Shown here: positions 35,248 through 44,514 of the stretch, piece by piece
Numbering within the stretch: the first letter of the stretch is position 1
Layout of the letters: the number at the start of each line of letters is the position of its first letter
Assembly (NCBI GenBank): GCA_002238785.1
Contig: MPNA01000005.1
Location: forward strand, 62,001 to 126,000
Direction: 5' to 3'
Origin: a bacterium OM1 bin76
GTDB taxonomy: Bacteria > Actinomycetota > Acidimicrobiia > Spongiisociales > ZC4RG35
Length of the DNA stretch: 64,000 bases
Position numbers and translations under genes: made by a program
Notes under the pieces: model-generated
The model's database searches: none
Told to the model about the DNA's origin: nothing
Seen by the model: the letters and a program-made list of their open reading frames with translations, nothing else

Positions 35248-37195
35248 CCCGAGTTTGGCGGGTGGTTTGGTGTTTTACCTGGTCAGGGGGCATACGCGAA
35301 GAAGGTGTTTCCACTACATTCGGTGTTTGAGGCCGATGGTGGGGTTAGGTGATGGTGGCTTTGTCCCAGGTGCGGGTGTCGACTCCGACAGCGGCGAGTA
35401 TCCGGGTTTGTAGGGGGGTGCGTCGGGTGGTGAGCGTTATCTGGTGGTTGTTGGTGGTCAACTCCACACGGCGGACACGGTGGAGTTGTTGGAGGGCCCG
35501 GGCGGCGGTGAGGTGTTGGTGTTCGAGGTCGGGATCTCGAATGTCTGCTGCGGTGAGAGCCTGGGTGATGAGCGTCTCCATCAAAGCGGCGTACACACAG
35601 ACTGCTACGTGACCGCGGACTCGTTTCTCGGTCCAGTGTCTCACCGGCCGTAGTCGTAGGAAGTCTTTGAGCACCCGGAACTTGTTTTCGACGGTTTGCA
35701 ACTGCCGATAGCAGGCCACGACTTCGGCGGTGTCGGCTTGTGCGGGGGTGAGGCTGGTGGTCAGCACATAACGACCCGCCAACACCTTCTCATATTCCTG
35801 GGCTTCTTCGTTGTAGTGATAGAGAAAACGGCCTGGTCCGATCTCGAGGTCGAACAATCGCCCCACCCGCCCGACACCGAGGATGCGTTGCGCGGCTCTC
35901 CCGATCTTGGCCGGGTCTTTCAACCTCCCCGAACGGACGCGATGTTCCAACGCCAACAGCTTGGTTTCGGCAGCGGCGATTAGCTCGGTGGTGCGTTGGG
36001 TGTCCCGACGGGCACGAGCGTCGGACTCGACCACCACCGTGCGGGTCCCGTCGGAGAGGGTGACATCCGCGGCTCTGCAACCGTGTTCGGGGATTTCAAC
36101 CCATACGGTGTTTTGGTCGATAGCCGAAAGGGTTTGGGCGGTGATCCGATCGCGGTGGAGTCTGGTTGCCATCAGGTGATCAAACCCTGCTTGGGTGACC
36201 GTTTCCAGGTTGGATGCTGATATGAGACCCCGGTCGGAAACCACACAGATCCTGCCCACCGCGAACCGCTTGGCCAGGTCGTCCAACACACCCGGTAGGG
36301 TGGAGGCGTCGTTGGTGTTCCCCGCGAACATGTGATGGGCTATGGGGATCCCGTCTGTGGTGCACAACAGACCGATCACGATCTGGGGCCTGTCCGAGCG
36401 ATGATCCCGCGAGTACCCGAACACCCTGGAGGGGAACGCTTCGGACTTTTGGGTGGAACCTTCGAAATAGGTGGATGTCAGGTCGTAGCACACCAGCCGC
36501 AGGTTTAGGTTGGTCAGGTTGCATAACTGCCTGTACAGGTGCTCCTCGGTCTCTTCTTTGACGTCGGCCACGGCGTCCAGGGCCCGGTAGTACTGGTCCA
36601 ACGACGGCGCTGACCACCCTTGGGGCATGACCACGTCATATTCTGTCCATTCGGGCAACCGACGTTTCGAACAGGGCGCTACCAGCCGGTTGGCCACCAT
36701 CGCGAACACCGCATGTTCCAAAACGTCGGCGCCGCGCCTCTTGCCCACATCGGCGAAGAACCCCCCAAGACCCAGTTGCTTCCACACCGCGGCTGCGGCT
36801 GCTACCGCTCCCACCGCGGGTGCTCCCTCGGCGACTATCCCGTCAACGTCGACGCGTTGTTTGTGCAGGTGCCGTTCCAACGCCGAAATGATCCGTCCCA
36901 ACTGCCCGGTCTCGCGCAGAGCAGTGACTTCTCCCAAGCGCAGCAGGGTCCGATGGCCGATCTTCGACCCCTTGCGAACCGTTTCCACCAACGACAAATA
37001 CTCGTAAACCTTGTCGCCCCTCCTGCGGCGGGTCGTCTTAACGAACATGCCCCACAATAATAGCACCCCGCTCCCCAAACCACCAACAATCTGTCGCCCC
37101 TACAAAATCGTACCGGAACAGCACCTCACAACACAAAACCCCAGGTCAACACACCAATCGCCTCCCACCAAACCCCCTGACCCGCCAAACTCGGG
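35248..37195 (-). mobile_element. intact IS1634-like insertion sequence
   Basis: The element is about 1948 bp. Inverted terminal repeats CCCGAGTTTGGCGGGT lie at 35248-35263 and, inverted, 37180-37195. The flanking 5-mers are both TCAGG (35243-35247 and 37196-37200), consistent with a target-site duplication. One transposase gene fills the element. It inserted beside or into the end of an older copy of itself. Confidence 0.9.
35345..37048 (-). CDS. IS1634 family transposase
   Basis: The protein is 567 residues with a DDE catalytic core: first Asp in VCYDLTSTYFEGS, second in ICVVSDRGLISASN, and Glu in YRQLQTVENKFRVLKDF followed by the WTEKRVRGHVAVCVYAALM helix. The N-terminal region MFVKTTRRRRGDKVYEYLSL is family-typical. 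ATG 37048 is preferred over an upstream in-frame start 30 bp away. The length and motifs appear intact, so the element may be active. It differs from the older copy by scattered substitutions and by lacking the 51-nt insertion. Confidence 0.92.
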   Translation of the reverse strand: MFVKTTRRRRGDKVYEYLSLVETVRKGSKIGHRTLLRLGEVTALRETGQLGRIISALERHLHKQRVDVDGIVAEGAPAVGAVAAAAAVWKQLGLGGFFADVGKRRGADVLEHAVFAMVANRLVAPCSKRRLPEWTEYDVVMPQGWSAPSLDQYYRALDAVADVKEETEEHLYRQLCNLTNLNLRLVCYDLTSTYFEGSTQKSEAFPSRVFGYSRDHRSDRPQIVIGLLCTTDGIPIAHHMFAGNTNDASTLPGVLDDLAKRFAVGRICVVSDRGLISASNLETVTQAGFDHLMATRLHRDRITAQTLSAIDQNTVWVEIPEHGCRAADVTLSDGTRTVVVESDARARRDTQRTTELIAAAETKLLALEHRVRSGRLKDPAKIGRAAQRILGVGRVGRLFDLEIGPGRFLYHYNEEAQEYEKVLAGRYVLTTSLTPAQADTAEVVACYRQLQTVENKFRVLKDFLRLRPVRHWTEKRVRGHVAVCVYAALMETLITQALTAADIRDPDLEHQHLTAARALQQLHRVRRVELTTNNHQITLTTRRTPLQTRILAAVGVDTRTWDKATIT

Positions 37196-37414
37196 TCAGG
37201 AGAGTGAGAAGAAACCTAAACTCGTCCTGCAGGTTTCAGCGGCAACTGTCCGCCAATCACCCGGAAGACCCGCTCGGATTCACAACGCGGGCCTGAAAAA
37301 CTGGGCAGAACTCGTCTGGTTCCCCAACCGAACGCAGCTGGAAAGTGGGGAAGGTCTGATATATGAAACGGACCGAGAGGTGTCGACCAGCCGCCCGGCG
37401 GGTTCGCTTTGCCG

Positions 37415-37642
37415 CTATCTCTTCTCGAGATGCTCCAACACCTGTCGGAAGCCCCGATCAAGCTTCTCCTCCGTCGTCTGCTGGTTCACCTCCACTTTAA
37501 CGTTGAGCAGGTGAACATCGTGCTTCAACCCGGCCACGTCGTGCTTCAACTCGGCTATATCGTCCCCGACGCGTCTCTCCAAGCTGTTGAGCGCATCAGC
37601 AGTCAATGCAGGCACATCCTTAGCGTCCATGTCTGCCACCAT
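37415..37642 (-). CDS. small coiled-coil protein
   Basis: The protein is 75 residues from ATG 37642 (or ATG 37630) and almost entirely predicted coiled coil: LERRVGDDIAELKHDVAGLK then HDVHLLNVKVEVNQQTTEEK, with heptad spacing and a duplicated LKHDV unit. Similar small coiled-coil proteins occur in mobile regions, and their role is unknown. The longer frame upstream is a shadow of the neighbouring gene. It lies between the IS and the PLD-ATPase gene on the same strand. Confidence 0.55.
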   Translation of the reverse strand: MVADMDAKDVPALTADALNSLERRVGDDIAELKHDVAGLKHDVHLLNVKVEVNQQTTEEKLDRGFRQVLEHLEKR

Positions 37643-37853
37643 ACCCCGCACCGGCAACTGGGGGCAATAACAAAACGCCTCCCTATCCGGCCCATGTGCC
37701 AGCCGGTACGCGACCCGCGATTCGAATCCCACAAACGAGGCGATTCCCCTCTGCGAGGATAAGCGAGACCCGTTGGAATCGGCGTTCACAACCACCAACA
37801 AACAGTCCGCAGGACCACGGGGGAATTCTGCAGATATCCCTTGGGTCCTGCGC

Positions 37854-39845
37854 CTACTTTCCGCGCCTCCACCAGCGTTGCTTCGACCGCAGGGATCGGC
37901 CGAGGAAACTCTCCAGGCTCTTTCTGTGCAGAACCGTTCGGTCGCCGCCGCTGGCGGCTTCGTCGATGAGGGTGGATGGCAGGTCGTCCCAGGCGAAGGC
38001 GCGCCTGCCGAAGGCATCCCTCTGTTCCCAGACGATCACGTTGTTCCCGTCGATGGTCCAACCGGTCGGATTGTCGCCCTCCCTCTTGGCGTAGGCCGAT
38101 GTCCTCAGCAGGGCGAGGACCCGGTCTCTCACCCGGTCGTAGCGCTGGTCGGCGTAATCAAGCCAGGTGGCTTCCCGGCACCAGTGCGGCAGGGAACCCT
38201 CGGCCGCCTCTGCCAGGATGGTCCCGAGCACTGACGACGATACCGACAACCAGTCCTCGGGAAGACGGTCCTCTTCCAGGCGGGCCATGACATCGGTCAG
38301 ATAGCGCCTGTACAGATGCCCGGTCAGCCCTCTTCGGATTTGCTGGACATCACCTTGGAGGGTTTGCCGGAGACCCTCCTTGTGAGCGGGGAGGGCGGTG
38401 GTGGTGTAGATCATCATGCTGCGTTTTGCGATCTCATCCGGAAAGGAGTGCGGCTCGGCGTTCATCGACAGGACGAACCCCGGATACTCGGCCACCGAGG
38501 GCGGCAACTCGTCTTTGATCATGTCCTTGCCGTGCTGGTTGAAGGCTCTCCGGCCCACATCGTCGAAGACCACCGGGTGACGCCGGTAGGCGTGCTGCAG
38601 GCCGCGCAACTGAGCGGTCGTGAATCCCCTCTTGTCGACCGTGTGGGGGCGACCGAACATGGAGGTCGTCAAGGTGTCCACCAGGCTGGTCTTGCCGCAA
38701 TTGGACTTGCCGAAGATGATGGCGAAGCTGGGATAGCGAACCACGTCACTGTCCCGCAGATGCGCCAGCGAACGTAGATCACAGATGAAGGGCGAGAAGT
38801 ACAGCCAGGCCATCAGAGTGAAATAGTCACGCTGGAGAGTGGGCACGTCACCCTCGAACGCCCCCTCGTAGTTGCCGAAGAAGTCAAGGATGAGCCGGGC
38901 GTCGGCGCGGACCGAGGCGTCGTCCCAACTCAGGGGGAAGTCCTCTCCCGACAGCACCGCCCTACTGCCGGCTCTGTCCAGGGAGAAATGGCGACTGTCC
39001 GCCTCGTCGCTCGATTTGACCAGCCGAATGCGGCTCAACTCCCTTTTGACGATCGGGGTGACCCTCTGCTTTCCGGCCCGGAAGGTCGGGATGGCCGCAG
39101 CCAGGCGCGGCTTCAACACCGCAGCCACCTTTTCGATCCGCTCCATCTGCACCGGCGCCGACACCTCGACGTCGGCCGGATCGGGCGCCTCGATGATCAC
39201 GGTGGCTTGGTCGTCCGACAGCACCGGGGCATCCGTCACCTCGATCTCGGCTTGGACTATTCGCTCCTTCGGAAGCGGAATCTCATCGGCGCCTGTATCA
39301 CGGATGGCGTCGAACATGCGGCTGTAATGACTCCACGCCGCGTCGTCGTTGTCGAACACCACCAGGGTCTCGGGCTGGATACCGGAGAAGGCTCGCTCCG
39401 ACAGGTTGGCCGAGCCCACTATGACCCGTGTGCCGCGCCCGCCCGACAACAGATACAGCTTGGCGTGGGCCACGTACTGGCGCAGCACCCAGAACCTGGC
39501 CTGTCCCTCGGCGACTTTCTCCAGGATGCGCCGGTGTCGTTCATCCCGTAGGCCCATGATGGCCGCCCGGGTCTGTCCGGTCACCACCTTTTGGAAGGCG
39601 AGCACATCCAGGAAGTTCCCGAGCACCCCCTCGCTTCCGAACACGCACTCGAAGCTCTCGAAAGTAAAGTCGTCGAGCATCCTGACCACGGCCGAACTGC
39701 TGGCCGAGTAGGTAAGGACCCGAAGACTCTCGTATCCTTCGAACAGCGACCAGTCGAACTTCTCCTCGTCCACGAACCGCGCTCGCACCACCCGCAGACC
39801 GGCGCCGTCATCGAGCCCGAGAGTCTGGGATTGGGCGGGGAACAC
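37854..39845 (-). CDS. PLD-family nuclease fused to a P-loop ATPase
   Basis: The protein has 663 residues. The N-terminal domain has one PLD-type motif, His127-x-Lys129 in HAKLYLLS with GSAN at 144-147, the HxK(x)nGSxN pattern of PLD nucleases that act as dimers. After a linker (about 190-330) a helical segment leads to a P-loop domain with Walker A GKSNCGKT (379-386) and Walker B VVFDDV (425-430), followed by FVLSMNAEPHSFPDEIAKR, reminiscent of SF3/viral-type helicases. The start is GTG 39845 with AGGAGG 12 nt upstream. A 3' fragment of a second copy lies at 34087-34265. Its setting among IS, methyltransferase and HNH genes suggests a defence or plasmid/phage-interaction role, not proven. 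Confidence 0.8.
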   Translation of the reverse strand: MFPAQSQTLGLDDGAGLRVVRARFVDEEKFDWSLFEGYESLRVLTYSASSSAVVRMLDDFTFESFECVFGSEGVLGNFLDVLAFQKVVTGQTRAAIMGLRDERHRRILEKVAEGQARFWVLRQYVAHAKLYLLSGGRGTRVIVGSANLSERAFSGIQPETLVVFDNDDAAWSHYSRMFDAIRDTGADEIPLPKERIVQAEIEVTDAPVLSDDQATVIIEAPDPADVEVSAPVQMERIEKVAAVLKPRLAAAIPTFRAGKQRVTPIVKRELSRIRLVKSSDEADSRHFSLDRAGSRAVLSGEDFPLSWDDASVRADARLILDFFGNYEGAFEGDVPTLQRDYFTLMAWLYFSPFICDLRSLAHLRDSDVVRYPSFAIIFGKSNCGKTSLVDTLTTSMFGRPHTVDKRGFTTAQLRGLQHAYRRHPVVFDDVGRRAFNQHGKDMIKDELPPSVAEYPGFVLSMNAEPHSFPDEIAKRSMMIYTTTALPAHKEGLRQTLQGDVQQIRRGLTGHLYRRYLTDVMARLEEDRLPEDWLSVSSSVLGTILAEAAEGSLPHWCREATWLDYADQRYDRVRDRVLALLRTSAYAKREGDNPTGWTIDGNNVIVWEQRDAFGRRAFAWDDLPSTLIDEAASGGDRTVLHRKSLESFLGRSLRSKQRWWRRGK

Positions 39846-39996
39846 TCGGGTTGATTACCTCCTGGTCTTCCTGCACACCGCGGCGTGACGTTCACGGTGT
39901 CCTTTGATCTTCATCCGCAGCATTCGACGTCCCTATGCTCGGCCACCCGGCAGGTATCCAAAGGATAGATTCGTGGCAGCATCGGGGACTGTCGGG

Positions 39997-40554
39997 TCAG
40001 GTGGAGGGATGGCGGGGTTTGGACAGGACCCTGCGGACCATCGGCTCGAAGAACTCCAGTGGCTCGGTGGGATAGTCGGGGTCGAATGAGACCTGGTCGT
40101 AATCGGCGCAGAACTGCACGGTCCGTTCGTAAAGAGGGTGGTCGCGGTACCGGTCCCGGGCGTCGGGATCACGGTCGTAGTGATGGGCGTAGTACTTCTC
40201 CTGAAAGATCCCGTGGTACTTGACGATCCAGTAGTTCTCCTCCGAGACGTAGGGACGCAACAGAGCAGCCGCAACCTCGGAGTGATTGGCGGGACTCAGC
40301 ACATCGCCGATGTCATGCAACAGCGTCACCACTACCATCTCCTCATCCTCTCCGGCCCGATAGGCGCGGGTGGCCGCCTGCAACGAGTGACCCAGACGGG
40401 TGATCTGGTAACCGGTGTGCTCATCCATCGAGCGGAGCCACTGCAGTACCCGATCGGGGAATTCGTCCAACTCCTCCTGCTCATACTCGGACAGGAGCGC
40501 ATAATCCTCGGCCGTACCGTCCGACATCTTGGTGAAAGAAACCGTTCCGTCCAT
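39997..40554 (-). CDS. HD-domain protein (possible PhnZ-like oxygenase)
   Basis: The protein has 185 residues. Conserved metal residues are in GHSLQAATRAY, LLHDIGD and the later His of KYHGIFQ; the extra residues and YVSEENYWIVKYHG pattern resemble the HD family that includes the di-iron oxygenase PhnZ as well as hydrolases. ATG 40554 lies 7 nt after AAGGAG; the 13-bp sequence holding this site is duplicated in tandem (40555-40580). It ends the minus-strand operon 12 nt after the EamA gene. Function in the pathway is unclear: it could be an oxygenase or a phosphohydrolase. Confidence 0.75.
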   Translation of the reverse strand: MDGTVSFTKMSDGTAEDYALLSEYEQEELDEFPDRVLQWLRSMDEHTGYQITRLGHSLQAATRAYRAGEDEEMVVVTLLHDIGDVLSPANHSEVAAALLRPYVSEENYWIVKYHGIFQEKYYAHHYDRDPDARDRYRDHPLYERTVQFCADYDQVSFDPDYPTEPLEFFEPMVRRVLSKPRHPST

Positions 40555-40566
40555 CAAACCACTCCT

Positions 40567-41625
40567 TCAAACCACTCCTTTTTGGGAAGACCCCCGGTGG
40601 AGGTCGTCAACCGCCTCCTTCCCAACCCGCATTTTATTGCCGGATCCCCGGCCCTCAGAAGAGGGACGTCTGGAGTTGCTTTGCGACCGCGATCTCAGCT
40701 TCGGGCGGCCGTGGAGCGTCAAGCCTCCTAAGACCACCACCGCGATGCCAGCGGTTTGCATCCAAGTCAGACTCTCTCCCAGCACCAGCCACGCCACTCC
40801 GGAGGATACGACCGGTTGAGCGGTGAGGACTGTCCCCACCGTGCCCGGACCGGCGCGGGCCACCGCGGCGATTTCCAGCAGAATGCCGGCAGCGCTGGCC
40901 GCCGCGGCCAAGCCCAGCACCAACCACTTCGAAATCGGCAGGTCGATGGGCCCTATCCCGGAGATCGGCAGTATCAGCATCGCGGCGGAGACCCTCATCC
41001 ACACCCCGATGGTCACCGGCGGGAGGCCACCCAGGCGATCCACCAAGAGCAGATAGCCCCCCATGAACACTGCCGAGCCGACACCGGCGACGATGCCGAT
41101 CGGGTCGGCCCGTTCCCAAGTCCAGGTCTCGGTCGCCAGGGAAACGCCCAGGCAGACGATGGCCGCCGCGGCCCACGCCCGCAACGGCACGGGAACGCTC
41201 TGTTTCACCCGCGTCCAGATGAGCACAGTAGGAACCATGATGAACGCGAACGTGGCCGAAGGACCCGGACCGAGACGGGCGAGGCTCACGTAATACAGCA
41301 CCGTCGCCGCTACGACGCACGACCCCAGAAGCAGCAGTGTTCCCAGGCGACCACGCGGGTGCAGAGCCTTCCTCCACCACCCGATGACCATGAAGATCAC
41401 AAATCCCGCCAGGTTCATCCGGAAGGTCAACTCCAAAGTGGTGTGGTGCGAGAAGAGGTCGAACACGGCCACCGAGACCACAGCGAACAGGACCGTGGAG
41501 AGGGCCGCCATGGCCATCCCCTTCCCCGCGTGGGGACGGACATAAGACTCGGTGGGTCGGATGGACCCTGCGGCCTGGGCTGCCACGTGGCTGGTCTTTT
41601 TTATGGGTAGGGCTCCTTGGCCCAC
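40567..41625 (-). CDS. EamA/DMT family transporter
   Basis: This is a 352-residue membrane protein with about ten helices in two EamA repeats, for example LYYVSLARLGPGPSATFAFI in the first and GTVGTVLTAQPVVSSGVAWL in the second. A polar N-terminus (about 35 residues) and a basic Ser/Arg-rich tail of about 45 residues flank the core. DMT proteins usually export small metabolites or drugs. It lies between the YgfK-like gene and the HD gene in the catabolic operon, so it may move a pathway intermediate or product. Confidence 0.85.
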   Translation of the reverse strand: MGQGALPIKKTSHVAAQAAGSIRPTESYVRPHAGKGMAMAALSTVLFAVVSVAVFDLFSHHTTLELTFRMNLAGFVIFMVIGWWRKALHPRGRLGTLLLLGSCVVAATVLYYVSLARLGPGPSATFAFIMVPTVLIWTRVKQSVPVPLRAWAAAAIVCLGVSLATETWTWERADPIGIVAGVGSAVFMGGYLLLVDRLGGLPPVTIGVWMRVSAAMLILPISGIGPIDLPISKWLVLGLAAAASAAGILLEIAAVARAGPGTVGTVLTAQPVVSSGVAWLVLGESLTWMQTAGIAVVVLGGLTLHGRPKLRSRSQSNSRRPSSEGRGSGNKMRVGKEAVDDLHRGSSQKGVV

Positions 41626-41682
41626 ACCGGGGACGACGCCTGTCGGCCCGTTGCGGACTCGGCTGGTTAAGAACCCTATCGG

Positions 41683-43470
41683 CTAGGTCGACAGTTCCTC
41701 GGGGCGAAGCGGTAGGCCCTCCGCGCCGTTGAGCATGGCGGTGAGCGGGGCCACCTCCGTCTCCCAGCCGGGACTGGCCAGGATTCCCAAACGGTCGGCG
41801 GTCGGAGTGAGGAAGAAGCCCTGCTCCTGGTCGGCTTCGAATCGGTCTCGATCCACGAACAGCCTCGGTTTGATCACCGCAGGATCGCCTACCTCCGGGC
41901 AGAAGGTCAGGCAGTTCCCACACTCGTTGCACAACTCGGCCAGTATGAAGTATTGCCACCGGTCGGTCATCTCGTCCTTGAGTTCCGGCACGGTCGCCAA
42001 CCGGATCACCGCATCGTTGGGACAGACGGTGACACAGAAATTGCAGGCCACGCACCCCCACATCTGCAACTCCTTGTCCAAGGCTCGAGGTAGCTTCTCA
42101 TTGCCCGACAGGTGGTAGTTGCCGGTGTCACTGCCCTCGGTCATAGCCATGACGTGCGCCTCCACCGGACCTCGGTACCCGGCAGCCTGTGCCTCCTGCC
42201 ACTTGTGACGGTGCCAGGACCCCAGGTCGGTTGCCCCGACTCTTCGCATATCTATCGCCAGGCGGTTGAGCATCGGCGCCAGGCGACCGTAGCCGCCCGG
42301 TTTGAGCAGGTCCGAACAGACGGTGACCGGCGCCACTCCCATCCCCAGGGTGTCAGTGAGGTTGTCCTTGCTGACCCCGGCCGAGAAGCTCACTTGAACA
42401 TCGCCGCCATGGCCTGCAAGATTGAAGACCCCCGGTAGGGCACAGATCAACTCGTCCAGCAAGGTCGAGGTGATCACATGCAGCGGCGGTCCGGACAGAT
42501 ACATGGGATCGTCGGGCATCCAGCCCTTGTCGTTGCCCACCACCAGGGTGTTGCTCAGCTTGATCCCGAACTTCCTGCCGTGCCGACGGGCGAACTCCCG
42601 CAGGCCCCCGATCAACTCCAGGCCCTGGTCGAACTGCAGGTCGTCAACGAAGGCCTGCGGCAGCAGCGGGATATGGTCGTACCCGAGCCTTTCGTGGAGG
42701 ATCTCCTGCACCCGGGCGATGCCCAGCAGGGTCGGATTGAGTTTCACGATCACATCGCACTCGTGCCGGGTCATCAGGTGTTTGGTGATGGCGTCGATCT
42801 CATGGGGAGGGCACCCATGGAATGTCGAGAGCGTAACCGTGTCAGCAATCCGGGAAGGGAAGTCAAGATCTCGAAGATGGGCAAACGGCTCGGGTATCTG
42901 GGGTCGGAAGGAGTCGATCCGGGCCTTGGCGTTCTTCATCTCCACGATGAAGTCAGACACCTTCTTGGTGGAGATCCCTTCAAGGTCATACCCCACGGAC
43001 ATGTCGAAGACGTAAGACCCCGGGTCGGGACCCACAATCTCGGCCACCGGTTCCCAGTTGGCGAGAATCTGGATCATCATCCAGGCCTTCACGTACTCGA
43101 TCAAGGACTCCTCCACCCGCAGTTCCTGGCTCCACTCGATGTTGTAGCCGATAGTCTGCATATCGATGCAGGGCCGGCCGATCTCCAACCGGTCGAGCAC
43201 CTGGACCGTCTTCAATTCGAACAGCCGCGAACCGCCCAGCCACGACAGCACAATGTTCTGGGCCATCTGGCTGTGCGGCCCCGCCGCAGGGCCGATCGGA
43301 GAGGCGCAGGGACGTCCCAGAAATGAAAAGCTCAAGTCAAGATCGGGTGGCCTCTTCCAGATCCTGGCCTTGAGAAGATCAAAGATCCGCTGCCGGGACT
43401 GCCACTCGGAAGCCACCCTCCCCAACAGCAGATCCAATGGATATGGAGTTAATGGATCGGCGCCGGACAT
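41683..43470 (-). CDS. YgfK/dihydropyrimidine dehydrogenase-like protein without the FAD/NAD(P)H module
   Basis: The protein has 595 residues. Residues 1 to about 460 match the FMN-binding, dihydroorotate-dehydrogenase-like domain of E. coli YgfK: FLGRPCASPIGPAAGPHSQM, LFELKTVQVLDRLE, TLSTFHGCPPHEIDAI, VKLNPTLLGIARV and VTVCSDLLKPGGYGRL. Two [4Fe-4S] motifs follow, CVACNFCVTVCP and CNECGNCLTFCP. In YgfK (about 1030 residues, from memory) a GltD-like FAD/NAD(P)H unit of several hundred residues lies between these parts; here it is absent. The protein would therefore need an external electron partner. It lies 26 nt downstream of the SsnA-like amidohydrolase gene. Confidence 0.85.
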   Translation of the reverse strand: MSGADPLTPYPLDLLLGRVASEWQSRQRIFDLLKARIWKRPPDLDLSFSFLGRPCASPIGPAAGPHSQMAQNIVLSWLGGSRLFELKTVQVLDRLEIGRPCIDMQTIGYNIEWSQELRVEESLIEYVKAWMMIQILANWEPVAEIVGPDPGSYVFDMSVGYDLEGISTKKVSDFIVEMKNAKARIDSFRPQIPEPFAHLRDLDFPSRIADTVTLSTFHGCPPHEIDAITKHLMTRHECDVIVKLNPTLLGIARVQEILHERLGYDHIPLLPQAFVDDLQFDQGLELIGGLREFARRHGRKFGIKLSNTLVVGNDKGWMPDDPMYLSGPPLHVITSTLLDELICALPGVFNLAGHGGDVQVSFSAGVSKDNLTDTLGMGVAPVTVCSDLLKPGGYGRLAPMLNRLAIDMRRVGATDLGSWHRHKWQEAQAAGYRGPVEAHVMAMTEGSDTGNYHLSGNEKLPRALDKELQMWGCVACNFCVTVCPNDAVIRLATVPELKDEMTDRWQYFILAELCNECGNCLTFCPEVGDPAVIKPRLFVDRDRFEADQEQGFFLTPTADRLGILASPGWETEVAPLTAMLNGAEGLPLRPEELST

Positions 43471-43496
43471 GTTTACAACTTCCTTCCTTTTATGTC

Positions 43497-44513
43497 TTAC
43501 AGACGGGCATGAAGACGGGCGGCCTGCTCGGCGGCCTTGGCCCGCACCTCATCGGGATCGACCCGGGTGGCCCGACCCTCCTCCAAGACCACCTCACCCC
43601 CGACCTCCACGCGAAGGGGCCGGACCCCCGGAGTGAACGCCAGATGCCAGGGACCCATGGGGGCGTACGACCAGATCACTCGGTCCTCCCTGGCTTCGGG
43701 GAACAACTCCCACCCTGTCTCCAGCCAGGACCAAGCTGTCTCGGGAGAGGCCGTCACATCATCTTCTCGCATCCGCAGGTAGGCGGCTCGGAACGCCCCC
43801 AGCATGTCGCCTCCGATCCCGTCGGTCCCAAGGGCCACCCGGTTGGGGAACCTGACCGGCCGCGCATACCCCACCCCGTTGTTCAGATTGGACTCAGGAT
43901 TGTGCAGAATGGTCCCTGCCAACTCCCGGTCGAGGTGGACACAGTGGGCCAGCAGCCAGTCATCCCGTGACCTTGCCTCCAGACGTCGCCCCGCGTCGAG
44001 ATCCTCGACTCCCTCCGCCACATGGATGTGCACCCCCACTCCCAAGTCCTCGGCGAGGCCACACACCGCCTCCAGGGTGTCATCGGACAGGGTGAAGCAG
44101 GCGTGAGCGCCCACCCATCCTCTGCCGCCCTCCGATAGAAACCGACGGTTCTCCTCCAAGCCCCGGCGGGCGCCATCGGGTCCGTGTCTGTCGGTGACCT
44201 CATAGGCACAGGCCACCCTAACCCCCACCTCGGCACAGGCATCGGCAATCAGGCTGAGAGACCCCTCTATCGCCGAAGGGGAGGCATGATGGTCCACAAT
44301 GGCAGTGGTTCCCCGCTCCAGGGCCTCCAGGGCGCCCAACTTGGCCGACCAATAGACCATGTCGTCGTCGAGGGCGACATCCAACCGCCACCACACCTGC
44401 TCCAGAATCTCCCCGAAGCTGTGTGCAACGCGGGGAGGAGCGGGCATACCCCGCGCCAGAGCCGAGTAAAGGTGATGATGAGCGCACACCAGCCCGGGAG
44501 TTTCCCGGCCCAT
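43497..44513 (-). CDS. SsnA-like amidohydrolase/deaminase, N-terminally short
   Basis: The protein has 338 residues. Metal-binding and catalytic residues of the amidohydrolase superfamily are present: AHHHLYSAL near the N-terminus, GVHIHVAEG, LAHCVHLD and the final Asp in LGTDGIGGD. Relatives such as E. coli SsnA are about 440 residues with a beta-sandwich segment of about 60 residues before the HxH motif; here only MGRETPGLVC precedes it. ATG 44513 begins one base after the stop of the hydroxylase gene. Upstream alternatives would lie inside that gene and do not look like the missing segment. It probably hydrolyses an amino or amide group on an N-heterocycle. Confidence 0.8.
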   Translation of the reverse strand: MGRETPGLVCAHHHLYSALARGMPAPPRVAHSFGEILEQVWWRLDVALDDDMVYWSAKLGALEALERGTTAIVDHHASPSAIEGSLSLIADACAEVGVRVACAYEVTDRHGPDGARRGLEENRRFLSEGGRGWVGAHACFTLSDDTLEAVCGLAEDLGVGVHIHVAEGVEDLDAGRRLEARSRDDWLLAHCVHLDRELAGTILHNPESNLNNGVGYARPVRFPNRVALGTDGIGGDMLGAFRAAYLRMREDDVTASPETAWSWLETGWELFPEAREDRVIWSYAPMGPWHLAFTPGVRPLRVEVGGEVVLEEGRATRVDPDEVRAKAAEQAARLHARL

Positions 44514-44514
44514 G

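Noticed and set aside
37643-38017. N-terminal extension of the small coiled-coil gene to 200 codons
   Set aside because: The extension overlaps the PLD-ATPase 3' end in another frame and has unnatural composition; internal ATGs near 37640 fit better.
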